A stretch of 64,000 nt of DNA from assembly GCF_039543385.1 (NCBI RefSeq), contig NZ_BAABJQ010000026.1:62001-126000 (forward strand), given 5' to 3'. The notes beneath the pieces are model-generated. The model worked only from the letters and a program-made list of their open reading frames with translations, did not search any database and was not told the DNA's origin. The stretch is from Rugosimonospora acidiphila (GTDB taxonomy: Bacteria; Actinomycetota; Actinomycetes; Mycobacteriales; Micromonosporaceae). Shown here piece after piece: positions 28,607 to 36,217 of this stretch (position 1 is its first letter; every line of letters begins with the position of its first letter). Made by a program: the position numbers and the translations under genes.

Positions 28607-30763
28607 CTAGTGCGCGTTCGTGTGGCTCTCGAGCGCGGCGGGTCGTCCGGCGCCGAACGCGTCGGCGTACCCGGGGTCGGCGGGCCCGGGGTTGGCGCCG
28701 TCCCGACCCGCCGCGGACGCGAGCAGGGCCGCGCGCACCTGGTCGGTGTTCAGGTGCGGATCCTTCTCCAGCATCATCGCGACGATGCCCGAGACCATCG
28801 GTGCCGACATGCTCGTGCCGTCGAACTCGATGAACCGGTTGCCGGCCAGCGAGCCGGGCGTGGCGATGCGCACGATGCCGTCGTCGGAGTCCTGGCTGAG
28901 CGCGGCCATGATCTTGACGCCGGGCCCGCCGATGTCGGGCTTGGCCGCCAGCGGGCCGAGCGGCGGACTGGTGTAGTCCCGCAGCGGCCCGCGCGAGGAG
29001 AAGACGGCCAGATCCGTGGTGAGATCGTCGTACGCGGCGATGGTCAGCACGTTGCGGCCCCCGCCGTCCACGATGGTCTGGTGATTCGTGACGTTGATGA
29101 GTTCGACCGGGGTCGCGCCGCCGGCGACGATCTCCGGGGCCGGCAGCGGGTCACCGTTGGAGTAGCTCGTGGCGATCCGCAGCCCGAACCGGCCGAACTC
29201 GGTGCCGTCGATGGTGCCCATCGCGAACAGCACCGTGCCGGGCGGGCCGGTGAAGCGCAGTTCGTAGATGCCCTCGCGGTGCAGCGGCGGCAGCGGCGCG
29301 GGCATCGGCTTGGGTTCGACGATCAGCATCATCCGGTTGCGCACCACGGCGACGGTCGTCGGCGGCGGGGGTACCGGGCGGCGCACCGTGAGACTGTCGT
29401 GGAACAGGGTCCGGGTCTTGCCGCCGTCGAAGGTCTTCGTCAGGAAACCCGCGTACACGTCGGCCGAGAACCCGGTGTCGCCCGGCACTTTCGCGGCGAA
29501 GGCGACGTCCGCCGGCGCCGCGACCTCCCGGTACCAGATGGTCGCCCGCACGTCCGGGACGTACGGCCCGGACACGCAGTTCACCCGCCTCGCCTTGTTC
29601 GGCCCGCGGTCGTCGAACAGCTCGAACGGCACGACGATGTGCCCCGCGTCCGGAATCGTCACGATGGCGAAGCCGCGGTCGCTCGGATCGCCGTCGTTTC
29701 CCGCCGACTTCACGAAGATCGCCCCGCTCGGCACGTGCGTGGCGTCCGGCGCGTGCGCCGGATCCAACAGGTCGTCGAGCCAGCGTTCGTCGTCGTCCAT
29801 CCCGTCGCCCGGCTCGGACGACGCGCCCAGGCTGGCGTTGATCACCACCGGCTTGCCGGACGGCGGCTGCGCCGCGGCCTCCCGGAGGATGTAGGTGACC
29901 GCGTCCCGGAACCGGACGTCCCAGCCGACCTCCGCGCCGGAGGAGTCCCTGATGACGTCCGGCACGTCGAGCAGCTTGACCATGATGATGTCCGCCTCGG
30001 GCGCGACGCCGACGAACGAGGCGTCCGATCCGCCGGCGACCTGGTTTCCGCCGGCCGCGATCGAGGTCACGTGTGTGCCGTGCCCCTCGCAGTCCTTGTG
30101 CCGGAAGTTCACCGGCACGGCCGGGTATCCCGAGGTGTTCAGCGCGCTCTCGATGGCCGTGGTGTCGAACTCCACACCGTAGGTGTGGCTCGACAGCAGG
30201 CGGGCCACGGGCGGGCCCGCCTCACCGTTGGCCACGACGGGAGTCAGCCCCTGATCCCAGATCCTCAGGATGCGCGACCGGTACGGACTCTGCTGGGAGC
30301 ACAGTGCGGGGTGCGAGATGTCGATGCCGGTGTCGATGACACCGACGATCACACCCCTGCCGCTGGCACCCGATCCGCCGACGGTCAGCACGCCCGAGGA
30401 TGCGGTCGGTGGTGCCTTCTCGACGTGCCAGAGCCCGTCGACACCGATGTTCGGCACCGTGCTCGCCCGGGCGCGGATCTCCGCCGTGGCGGTGTCGAGG
30501 TGCCGGCGGCGCGGCATCCCGGCGGCGACCCGGATCACCCCCGGCGACTCGGTGAGAGCGTCGAGGTCGGCCCAGCGAAGGGTTCCGACGGCCTCACCGT
30601 CGCCGGACCAGGCGACCTCGAAGCCGAGGGCGGCGACGTCGTCCAGGTCGCCCTCGTAGGTCAGCACCACCGAGATTGCCCGCGGCTGCGCGGGCTCGTC
30701 CTGGTGTGCCAGGAAGTTCTGGTACGCGAGGGTTGCCCCGGGATCCAGCTTCTCGAGAATCAC
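28607..30763 (-). CDS. S8 (subtilisin-like) serine protease without signal peptide
   Basis: This 718-residue protein is the first gene of the operon. Residues 1-90 resemble an inhibitor-type S8 prodomain. The peptidase domain has D144 in VGVIDTGIDISHP, H228 in CEGHGTHVTS and S651 in FDGTSMSAPMVSG, so all three catalytic residues are present. About 250 residues are inserted between His and Ser, including a beta-rich insert (about 340-570), as in large S8 proteases with a PA- or jelly-roll-like insertion. No signal peptide is visible, so it is either cytoplasmic or exported by a non-Sec route. The GTG start has AAGGAG nine bases upstream. It may process or activate the large proteins encoded behind it. 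Confidence 0.9.
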   Translation of the reverse strand: MILEKLDPGATLAYQNFLAHQDEPAQPRAISVVLTYEGDLDDVAALGFEVAWSGDGEAVGTLRWADLDALTESPGVIRVAAGMPRRRHLDTATAEIRARASTVPNIGVDGLWHVEKAPPTASSGVLTVGGSGASGRGVIVGVIDTGIDISHPALCSQQSPYRSRILRIWDQGLTPVVANGEAGPPVARLLSSHTYGVEFDTTAIESALNTSGYPAVPVNFRHKDCEGHGTHVTSIAAGGNQVAGGSDASFVGVAPEADIIMVKLLDVPDVIRDSSGAEVGWDVRFRDAVTYILREAAAQPPSGKPVVINASLGASSEPGDGMDDDERWLDDLLDPAHAPDATHVPSGAIFVKSAGNDGDPSDRGFAIVTIPDAGHIVVPFELFDDRGPNKARRVNCVSGPYVPDVRATIWYREVAAPADVAFAAKVPGDTGFSADVYAGFLTKTFDGGKTRTLFHDSLTVRRPVPPPPTTVAVVRNRMMLIVEPKPMPAPLPPLHREGIYELRFTGPPGTVLFAMGTIDGTEFGRFGLRIATSYSNGDPLPAPEIVAGGATPVELINVTNHQTIVDGGGRNVLTIAAYDDLTTDLAVFSSRGPLRDYTSPPLGPLAAKPDIGGPGVKIMAALSQDSDDGIVRIATPGSLAGNRFIEFDGTSMSAPMVSGIVAMMLEKDPHLNTDQVRAALLASAAGRDGANPGPADPGYADAFGAGRPAALESHTNAH

Positions 30764-31160
30764 CTGCGCGGACTCCTTCCCGGATGGCTGCTGTGTGGCC
30801 CCAGCTGGCTGCTGTGGGCGGGCTCCGCCAAGGTGTGGAGCCGGGTGATCGATGGCGAGTCATGCGGGGAAGGCGATGCGTCGGACTCGACGAGCTAGGT
30901 TCCGCGATTGTGACATGGATAACACCGACCGGTTGTCCGGTAGCTGACGCCGTCCGGGCAGCTCCGGGCCGGTAGGCGCGGTACCCGACAGACCCGGCTC
31001 GGGTGATCGGCCCCACCCCGATGGCCGGTCGGCCAAGGTGCGCATCCGGCGGTTAGTCTTGCCCGCGGACCTGGCGAGGGACGGGTCCGGGGTCGCGGCG
31101 CGGCGCCAGGCACGCCCAGCCGGACCGGTCGTAGCAGGGCACGAGGGGACGGTCTTCGTC
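30764..31160. other. Divergent intergenic region between the S8 operon and the carboxylesterase
   Basis: These 397 bases separate divergent genes and must hold the promoter of the 16.5-kb minus-strand operon. AAGGAG, the ribosome site of the protease gene, is at about 30773-30778. A somewhat AT-richer stretch at 30890-30950, including TTGTGACATGGATAAC, is the most promoter-like part, but I could not fix a convincing -35/-10 pair. No gene is seen. Confidence 0.4.
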
Positions 31161-32543
31161 ATGGCGCAAGCGACCGCCCGAGGTGGCGTCGACGACCCGA
31201 CGCCGGTGGTCGGCGAGGTGCTCGTCGCGGTTCGGGGCGGGGTGCTGCGCGGCCGGCGCGAGGATGGCCTCACCGTGCTGCGCGGCGTCCGGTACGCGGC
31301 GGCCGCGCGCTTCGCGCCACCGGTGGCGGAGGAGCCGTGGGAGGGCGTGCGCGACGCGTTCGAGCACGGCCCGGTCAGCCCGCAGCCGCCGAGCCGGCCC
31401 GGCTCGATGCTCGGCCCGTCCGACGACCGGGAACAGTCCGACGACTGCCTCAGCGTGACCGTGGTGACCCCCGCCGCGGACGGCGCCCGGCGGCCGGTGC
31501 TCGTCTGGCTGCACGGCGGCTCGTACCGGACCGGGGCCGGCTCGTGGGACCGGTACGGGGGCCAGCGGCTGGCGCGCGAGGGCGACGTGGTCGTGGTAAA
31601 CGTCAACTCCCGCCTCGGCGCGCTCGGCTACCTGCACCTGCCCGGCGTCTCCGACGGCAACCTGGGCCTGCTCGACCAGCTCGAGGCGCTGCGCTGGGTA
31701 CGCGACAACGCGGCCCACCTCGGCGGCGACCCGGACAACGTGACAGTGGTCGGGCAGTCCTCCGGCGCCCACTCCATCGCCTGCCTGCTGGGCATCCCGG
31801 CGGCGCGGGCGCTGATGCGCCGCGCGGTGCTGCAGAGCCCGCCGATGGGGCTGGGGCTGTCCACTCCCGAGGCCGCCCGGCCGGTGGGGGAGCGGTTCCT
31901 GGCCAATCTCGGACAGGACCCCCGGCAGGCACCGGTGGACGCGATCCTCGCCGCGCAGCAGCGCACCGAGCAGGACCTGACCGGCCGGACCGGGATGAGC
32001 TTCACGCCGCGGTATGTGCCGGTGGCCGGGGTCGACCCCCTGCCCGTGGGCGACGACTGGCGGGCGGCCTGCCGCCGGTTGGCGCCGGGGCTGGAGGTGA
32101 TCGTCGGCACCACCGGCCGGGAAATCGCCTACTTCCTCGCCGGCGGTCCGATCTCCCGGCGGGTGCCGCTGGTCGGTGGGGCGGTGGAGGAGGCGGCGAT
32201 CCGGCTCGCCACCCGTTCGGTGTTCACCCGCCCGACGCTGGAGTTCGCCGCGCTGCTGGCCGACGCCGGCGCGGCGGTGCACGCGTACCGGATCGAGGAG
32301 ACCTCGGTGACCGGCCCGATGCGCTCCTGCCACTGCGGCGATCTGCCGCGGCTGTTCGGCGGCCAGGACGCCTGGGCCGGTGCGCCGATGCTGGCCGGTC
32401 AGGACTGGGCAGACATCGACGCTGGCGGCCGGCCGATGCGCGAGGCCTGGCTGTCGTTCGCGACCACCGGCTCGGGTGGACTGGCCGGGTCCTGGCCGGC
32501 CTACACACGCCGCCGGGGCGCGGTGCGTCGATTCAATCCCTGA
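31161..32543 (+). CDS. Type-B carboxylesterase (para-nitrobenzyl esterase-like)
   Basis: This 460-residue protein of the carboxylesterase/cholinesterase family hydrolyses carboxylic esters. The N terminus has VAVRGGVLRGRREDGLTVLRGVRYA, then SDDCLSVTVVTP (family signature 2), the oxyanion loop VLVWLHGGSYRTGAGS, and the nucleophile elbow VVGQSSGAHS. At the end HCGDLPRLFGG supplies the histidine region; the motif is HC rather than the usual H-[GS]-[AS]-D-L context, but D-L-P is kept. There is no signal peptide. The frame is open upstream to 31038; ATG 31161 is chosen because homology begins close to it and GAGGGG lies upstream. It is monocistronic as far as can be seen. Confidence 0.87.
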   Translation: MAQATARGGVDDPTPVVGEVLVAVRGGVLRGRREDGLTVLRGVRYAAAARFAPPVAEEPWEGVRDAFEHGPVSPQPPSRPGSMLGPSDDREQSDDCLSVTVVTPAADGARRPVLVWLHGGSYRTGAGSWDRYGGQRLAREGDVVVVNVNSRLGALGYLHLPGVSDGNLGLLDQLEALRWVRDNAAHLGGDPDNVTVVGQSSGAHSIACLLGIPAARALMRRAVLQSPPMGLGLSTPEAARPVGERFLANLGQDPRQAPVDAILAAQQRTEQDLTGRTGMSFTPRYVPVAGVDPLPVGDDWRAACRRLAPGLEVIVGTTGREIAYFLAGGPISRRVPLVGGAVEEAAIRLATRSVFTRPTLEFAALLADAGAAVHAYRIEETSVTGPMRSCHCGDLPRLFGGQDAWAGAPMLAGQDWADIDAGGRPMREAWLSFATTGSGGLAGSWPAYTRRRGAVRRFNP

Positions 32544-32561
32544 CCCGCTCAATCCCTGACC
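32533..32561. repeat. 13-bp direct repeat across the carboxylesterase stop codon
   Basis: TCAATCCCTGACC occurs at 32533-32545 and again at 32549-32561 (16-bp period). The first copy contains the stop codon TGA at 32541-32543, so this looks like a small tandem duplication of the gene's end. Confidence 0.8.
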
Positions 32562-32624
32562 AGCGGGCCGGGCGGCGGCGACCCCGAGGGTGCCCCGGCG
32601 GCGCCCGTCGAACACATCGATAGA

Positions 32625-32653
32625 TTGCGTTGGATTGTGCCGCGCGGTAGGTT
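32625..32653 (+). promoter_or_regulatory. Candidate promoter of the mannanase gene
   Basis: TTGCGT (32625-32630) and TAGGTT (32648-32653) are separated by 17 bases, an acceptable vegetative -35/-10 pair. It would give a 5' leader of about 145 bases before the ATG at 32804. No GAGCGCTC-type sugar-repressor site was found here, in contrast to the GH16 gene. Confidence 0.4.
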
Positions 32654-32803
32654 GTCCGCACCGCAGTAGGTCTCTGAGCCGGGCCTCGGGCAGTCATGGC
32701 AACGTCCCCCTCGCGCCGCGCCCTTTCTCGCGCCGCGCACCGCACCTCGGGACGTGGATCCGGGCGCACATGCCATCGTGAGCCGCCATCCCCGAGGTAG
32801 GTC

Positions 32804-34201
32804 ATGAAGAGAAGACTCACCCTTGCCGCGGCCGCCGTTCTCGCGGTCGCCGCGCCCGTGCTCATGTTCATGCGGCCGGCCTCCGCGGCCGTGGGGCTGC
32901 ACGTCAGCGGGCGCAACATCGTCGAAGCCAACGGGCAGACCTTCGTCATGCGCGGGGTCAGCCACGAACACACCTGGTTCACCAACCAGACCAGCGCCTT
33001 CGCGAATATCAAGTCGCTGGGCGCCAACGCGGTGCGGGTGGTGCTCAGCGGCGGCCGGTGGACCGCCGACACCGCCAGCGACGTGGCCAACGTGGTGTCG
33101 CTGTGCAAGCAGAACCGGCTCATCTGCGTGCTGGAGGACCACGACACCACCGGGTACGGCGAGGACGGCGCGGCGTACACCCTGGATCAGGCGGTCAACT
33201 ACTGGATCAGTCTCAAGAGCGTGCTGACCGGCCAGGAGAACTACATCGTCATCAACATCGGCAACGAGCCGATCGGCAACAACAACCCGAGCCAGTGGAC
33301 CAGCGCCACCACCGCCGCCATCCAGAAGATGCGCGCCAACGGCTTCGAGCACCTGCTGATGGTCGACGCGCCGAACTGGGGCCAGGACTGGCAGTTCGTG
33401 ATGCGGGACAACGCGCAGACCGTGCTGAATGCCGACTCCCAGCACAACACGGTGCTGTCCATCCACATGTACGACGTCTTCAACACCGCGTCGTCGATCA
33501 CTTCGTACCTCGACACCTTCCAGAACAACGGATGGCCGTTGGTCATCGGCGAGTTCGGCTGGCAGGCGACCGCCAGCAACGTGGACGACCAGACCGTGAT
33601 GGCGCAGGCGGTCTCCCGGGGCATCGGCTACCTGGGCTGGTCCTGGGCCGGCAACAACGATCCGGTGCTGGACATGGTGACGAACTGGGACCCCGAGCAG
33701 CTCACCACCTGGGGTCAGCGGATTTTCAACGGCGCCAACGGGATCAAGGCCAACGCCAAGGAGGCCAGCATCTACCGTGGTACCTCGCCACCGCCGAGCA
33801 GCCCGTCGCCGACCCCGACCCGCACCCCGACCAACCCGCCACCGAGCAGTCCGCCGCCGAGCAGCCCGCCACCGACCACCAACCCGCCGACGGGCGGCAC
33901 CGGTGCGTGCACGGCGACGTACTCGATCATCGGGCAGTGGCCGGGCGGCTTCCAGGGTGAGGTGAAGGTGACCGCGGGCAACGCGGCCATCAGAGGCTGG
34001 ACGGCAGCCTGGACGTTCGCCAACGGCCAGGCGGTGACCCAGTCCTGGAACGCCACGGTGACCGCCAGCGGGTCGCAGGTGACCGCGCGCAACGTGAGCT
34101 ACAACGGCAACCTCGGCGCGGGGGCCAGCACCACCTTCGGCTTCCTCGCGTCGTCGAACGGCACCAACACCGTACCGACCGTCTCCTGCGCCGCCAGCTA
34201 G
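32804..34201 (+). CDS. Secreted GH5 (subfamily 8-like) endo-beta-1,4-mannanase with CBM2
   Basis: This 465-residue exported enzyme has a signal peptide (1-29, cleavage near ASA-AV). The GH5 domain (about 30-325) closely follows actinobacterial mannanases: GLHVSGRNIVEANGQTFVM, FANIKSLGANAVRVVLSGG and CVLEDHDTTGYGE, with the acid/base E155 in INIGNEPIG and the nucleophile E250 in VIGEFGW. A Pro/Ser/Thr linker (about 327-365) leads to a CBM2 cellulose-binding module (about 367-465) with C-terminal CAAS. The expected role is attack on plant mannan while bound to cellulose. The start ATG is 5 bases after GAGGTAGG. Transcription ends at the hairpin at 34220. Confidence 0.93.
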   Translation: MKRRLTLAAAAVLAVAAPVLMFMRPASAAVGLHVSGRNIVEANGQTFVMRGVSHEHTWFTNQTSAFANIKSLGANAVRVVLSGGRWTADTASDVANVVSLCKQNRLICVLEDHDTTGYGEDGAAYTLDQAVNYWISLKSVLTGQENYIVINIGNEPIGNNNPSQWTSATTAAIQKMRANGFEHLLMVDAPNWGQDWQFVMRDNAQTVLNADSQHNTVLSIHMYDVFNTASSITSYLDTFQNNGWPLVIGEFGWQATASNVDDQTVMAQAVSRGIGYLGWSWAGNNDPVLDMVTNWDPEQLTTWGQRIFNGANGIKANAKEASIYRGTSPPPSSPSPTPTRTPTNPPPSSPPPSSPPPTTNPPTGGTGACTATYSIIGQWPGGFQGEVKVTAGNAAIRGWTAAWTFANGQAVTQSWNATVTASGSQVTARNVSYNGNLGAGASTTFGFLASSNGTNTVPTVSCAAS

Positions 34202-34219
34202 CCGGCGCCGGCTCGAAGA

Positions 34220-34255
34220 GAGGGCACGGCGGCGGGGCACCGCCGCCGTGCCCTC
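34220..34255 (+). terminator. Perfect 16-bp hairpin after the mannanase gene
   Basis: GAGGGCACGGCGGCGG (34220-34235), loop GGCA, then the exact complement (34240-34255). It lies 18 bases after the stop codon and before the convergent ku gene. Confidence 0.88.
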
Positions 34256-34284
34256 GCGGCGACCGGCCGGGTGCGTCGGGACGG

Positions 34285-35370
34285 CTACGCGGCGCGGCGG
34301 GACCGTTTGCCCGCGCCGATGACGGCCCTCTCCAACTGTTCGCGGTTCATGCCGGAGCGGCCGGGCACGTCCAGTTCGCGGGCCAGCGCCACCAGCTCGG
34401 ACTTGCTCATCGCCCGGGGGTCCGGACGGGCGGGTGCCTTGGCGCGGCCGGTGGGGGAGGCCGTCGACCCACGCCGGCCGGCCGAGGTCCGCGACCGGTC
34501 CGTCCGCCCGGCCACGCGCAGGCGGTCCTGCCGGCCCGGCGCCTTCCTGCCGGCCCGCCCGCTGGTCGGCGCGGCCCGGCCCCGCTTGGCGGCCTCCACG
34601 CTGCGGCGCAGCACCTCCATCAGGTCGGTGACGTTGGTCGCCGTGGGCGCCTTCTCCGCCACGGCGACCTCGCCGCCGCCGACCTTCGCGTCGAGCAGGT
34701 CGTTGACCCGGTCGGTGTAGGTGTCCTGGTAGTCCTTCGGATTCCAGGTAGTGCTCATCGAGTCGATGAGCTGTTCGGCCATCCTCAGCTCCTGGGGGCG
34801 CGGCTTCGCCCGGCCGGGCAGCCGGTTGATCTCCTTGCGCGGATCCCTCACCTCGTCGGCGAAGAACATCGTCTCCAGCACCAGCAACTCCCGGTCGGGC
34901 CGGATCGCCGCCAGGTACTCCTTGCCGCGCATCACGAGGGTGCCGATCGCCGTCCGGTTCGCGTGCGCCATCGCGTCGCGCAGCAGCGCGTAGGTCTTGC
35001 TGGTCTCGTCGCTGCCCGGGCCGAGGTAGTAGGTCTTCTGGTAGTAGATCGGATCGATCTCCGTGAGGTCGACGAAGGCGTGCACGTCGAGGCTGCGGGA
35101 GCGGCCGGGCGCGACCGAGGCGAGCTCCTCGCGGGACAGCATCACGTACTGGCCACCGCCGACGTCCGCACCGCGCACGATGTCCTCGTAGTCGACCTCG
35201 TCGCCGGTGCGCTCGTTGACCCGCTGGTACCGGATCCGGTCCGCGGTGCCCTCCTGGAACTGGTGGAAGGACACGTCGTGCTCCCGGGTCGCGGAATACA
35301 ACGCCACCGGTACCGACACCAGCCCGAAGCTGATGACACCGGTCCAGATCGACCGCGCCACCTTGATCAC
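34285..35370 (-). CDS. ku: Ku DNA-end-binding protein
   Basis: This 361-residue homodimeric Ku binds double-strand DNA ends in bacterial non-homologous end joining, usually with LigD. ARSIWTGVISFGLVSVPVALYS is the conserved N terminus, and FHQFQE, YQRVNERTGDEV and YYLGP mark the Ku core (to about residue 255). A long basic tail (about 265-320, rich in Arg/Ala/Gly) follows, then a small SAP-like helix-turn-helix motif, MSKSELVALARELDVPG, ending in KRSRRAA. Tails of this type bind DNA. No ligD gene lies in the window. I take GTG 35370 (GGAG upstream); VARSIW nine bases later is an alternative start. Confidence 0.93.
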   Translation of the reverse strand: MIKVARSIWTGVISFGLVSVPVALYSATREHDVSFHQFQEGTADRIRYQRVNERTGDEVDYEDIVRGADVGGGQYVMLSREELASVAPGRSRSLDVHAFVDLTEIDPIYYQKTYYLGPGSDETSKTYALLRDAMAHANRTAIGTLVMRGKEYLAAIRPDRELLVLETMFFADEVRDPRKEINRLPGRAKPRPQELRMAEQLIDSMSTTWNPKDYQDTYTDRVNDLLDAKVGGGEVAVAEKAPTATNVTDLMEVLRRSVEAAKRGRAAPTSGRAGRKAPGRQDRLRVAGRTDRSRTSAGRRGSTASPTGRAKAPARPDPRAMSKSELVALARELDVPGRSGMNREQLERAVIGAGKRSRRAA

Positions 35371-35550
35371 CCCACTCCAGTCACCGGTGGGTACCCCGCC
35401 GGTGTGGCGGGCAATCCCGCCGACCGAGACCCAGCACCCGCCCCGCTCGCGGGGCCGGCAACCGGAGGGGAGTTTGGGGCCGCGACCGGCGGGTAGGCGA
35501 CGAGCACGAGCGGCAATCGTAATTCGAGATCATCGATCCGTGGAGGAGTC

Positions 35551-36126
35551 ATGACCGCCACCGCGCAACAGGACGTCGTCGATCTCCTGCTCGAGCAGCA
35601 CAACCGGATCAAGGAGCTTCTCGCGGCGGTGCGGAACGGACAGGGCGCGGCCAAACGGGACGCTTTCGCGGATCTGGTGAGGCTCCTCGCGGTGCACGAG
35701 AGCGCCGAGGAGCAGGTGGTGCATCCTCGGGTCCGCAAGGCCGCCGCCGACGGCGCGGACCGGATCGTTCAGGCCCGGCTCGACGAGGAGCACGAGGCCA
35801 AGCAGGTGCTCTCCCGGCTGTACGACCTGGGCGTGGACCACCCCGACTTCGACGGGCAGTTCCACCCGTTCGCCGAGGCGGTGCTGGCGCACGCCACCCA
35901 CGAGGAGACGGACGAGTTCCCGCGGCTGCGTGAGACGCTACCGCCGGAGCGGCTGCGCCGGATGGCCGGCGCGGTCAAGGCCGCCGAGTCGCTGGCGCCC
36001 ACCCGTCCCCACCCGATGGCCGGCGAATCCCGGGCGGGCAACCTGCTCGCCGGGCCGCCCATGGCCATCTTCGACCGGGCCAGGGACCGGATGCGCGAAT
36101 GGCGGCAAGCCAACCCGGACCACTGA
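35551..36126 (+). CDS. Hemerythrin HHE-domain protein
   Basis: This 191-residue cytoplasmic protein has a four-helix HHE cation-binding domain in its first 150 residues: LLLEQHNRIKELL (H17), LLAVHESAEEQVVHPR, ARLDEEHEAKQVL and AVLAHATHEETDEFP, supplying the His/Glu ligands for a di-iron or similar site. Proteins of this kind bind oxygen or NO or store iron; a stress role is typical in actinobacteria. A C-terminal tail of about 40 residues is rich in Pro/Arg. GGAGGAG sits right before the ATG. It is divergent from ku, which has an AT-richer 180-base gap upstream. Confidence 0.9.
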   Translation: MTATAQQDVVDLLLEQHNRIKELLAAVRNGQGAAKRDAFADLVRLLAVHESAEEQVVHPRVRKAAADGADRIVQARLDEEHEAKQVLSRLYDLGVDHPDFDGQFHPFAEAVLAHATHEETDEFPRLRETLPPERLRRMAGAVKAAESLAPTRPHPMAGESRAGNLLAGPPMAIFDRARDRMREWRQANPDH

Positions 36127-36217
36127 GTCGAGCGGCGGCGGATAGCGTCCCGAGCACGACGATCGAGGGCCGCCCGAACGCGGCGGATCGGCGCCATTAT
36201 CGCGAGACGGACGGGCT

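Noticed and set aside
25096..28833. Long open frame of 1245 codons on the plus strand opposite the DUF6603-like gene
   Set aside because: It is the antisense shadow produced by strong third-position GC bias; its product is Arg/Val/Gly-rich low-complexity sequence without domains, while the opposite strand encodes a coherent beta-rich protein.
14252..30763. Contractile injection system or phage tail interpretation of the large operon
   Set aside because: No sheath, tube, baseplate, spike or AAA+ ATPase protein can be recognised, and the beta-rich protein does not resemble tail fibres.
30764..31160. A start of the carboxylesterase at 31038
   Set aside because: The additional 41 residues are Arg/Ala-rich without homology and without a better ribosome site; ATG 31161 is favoured.
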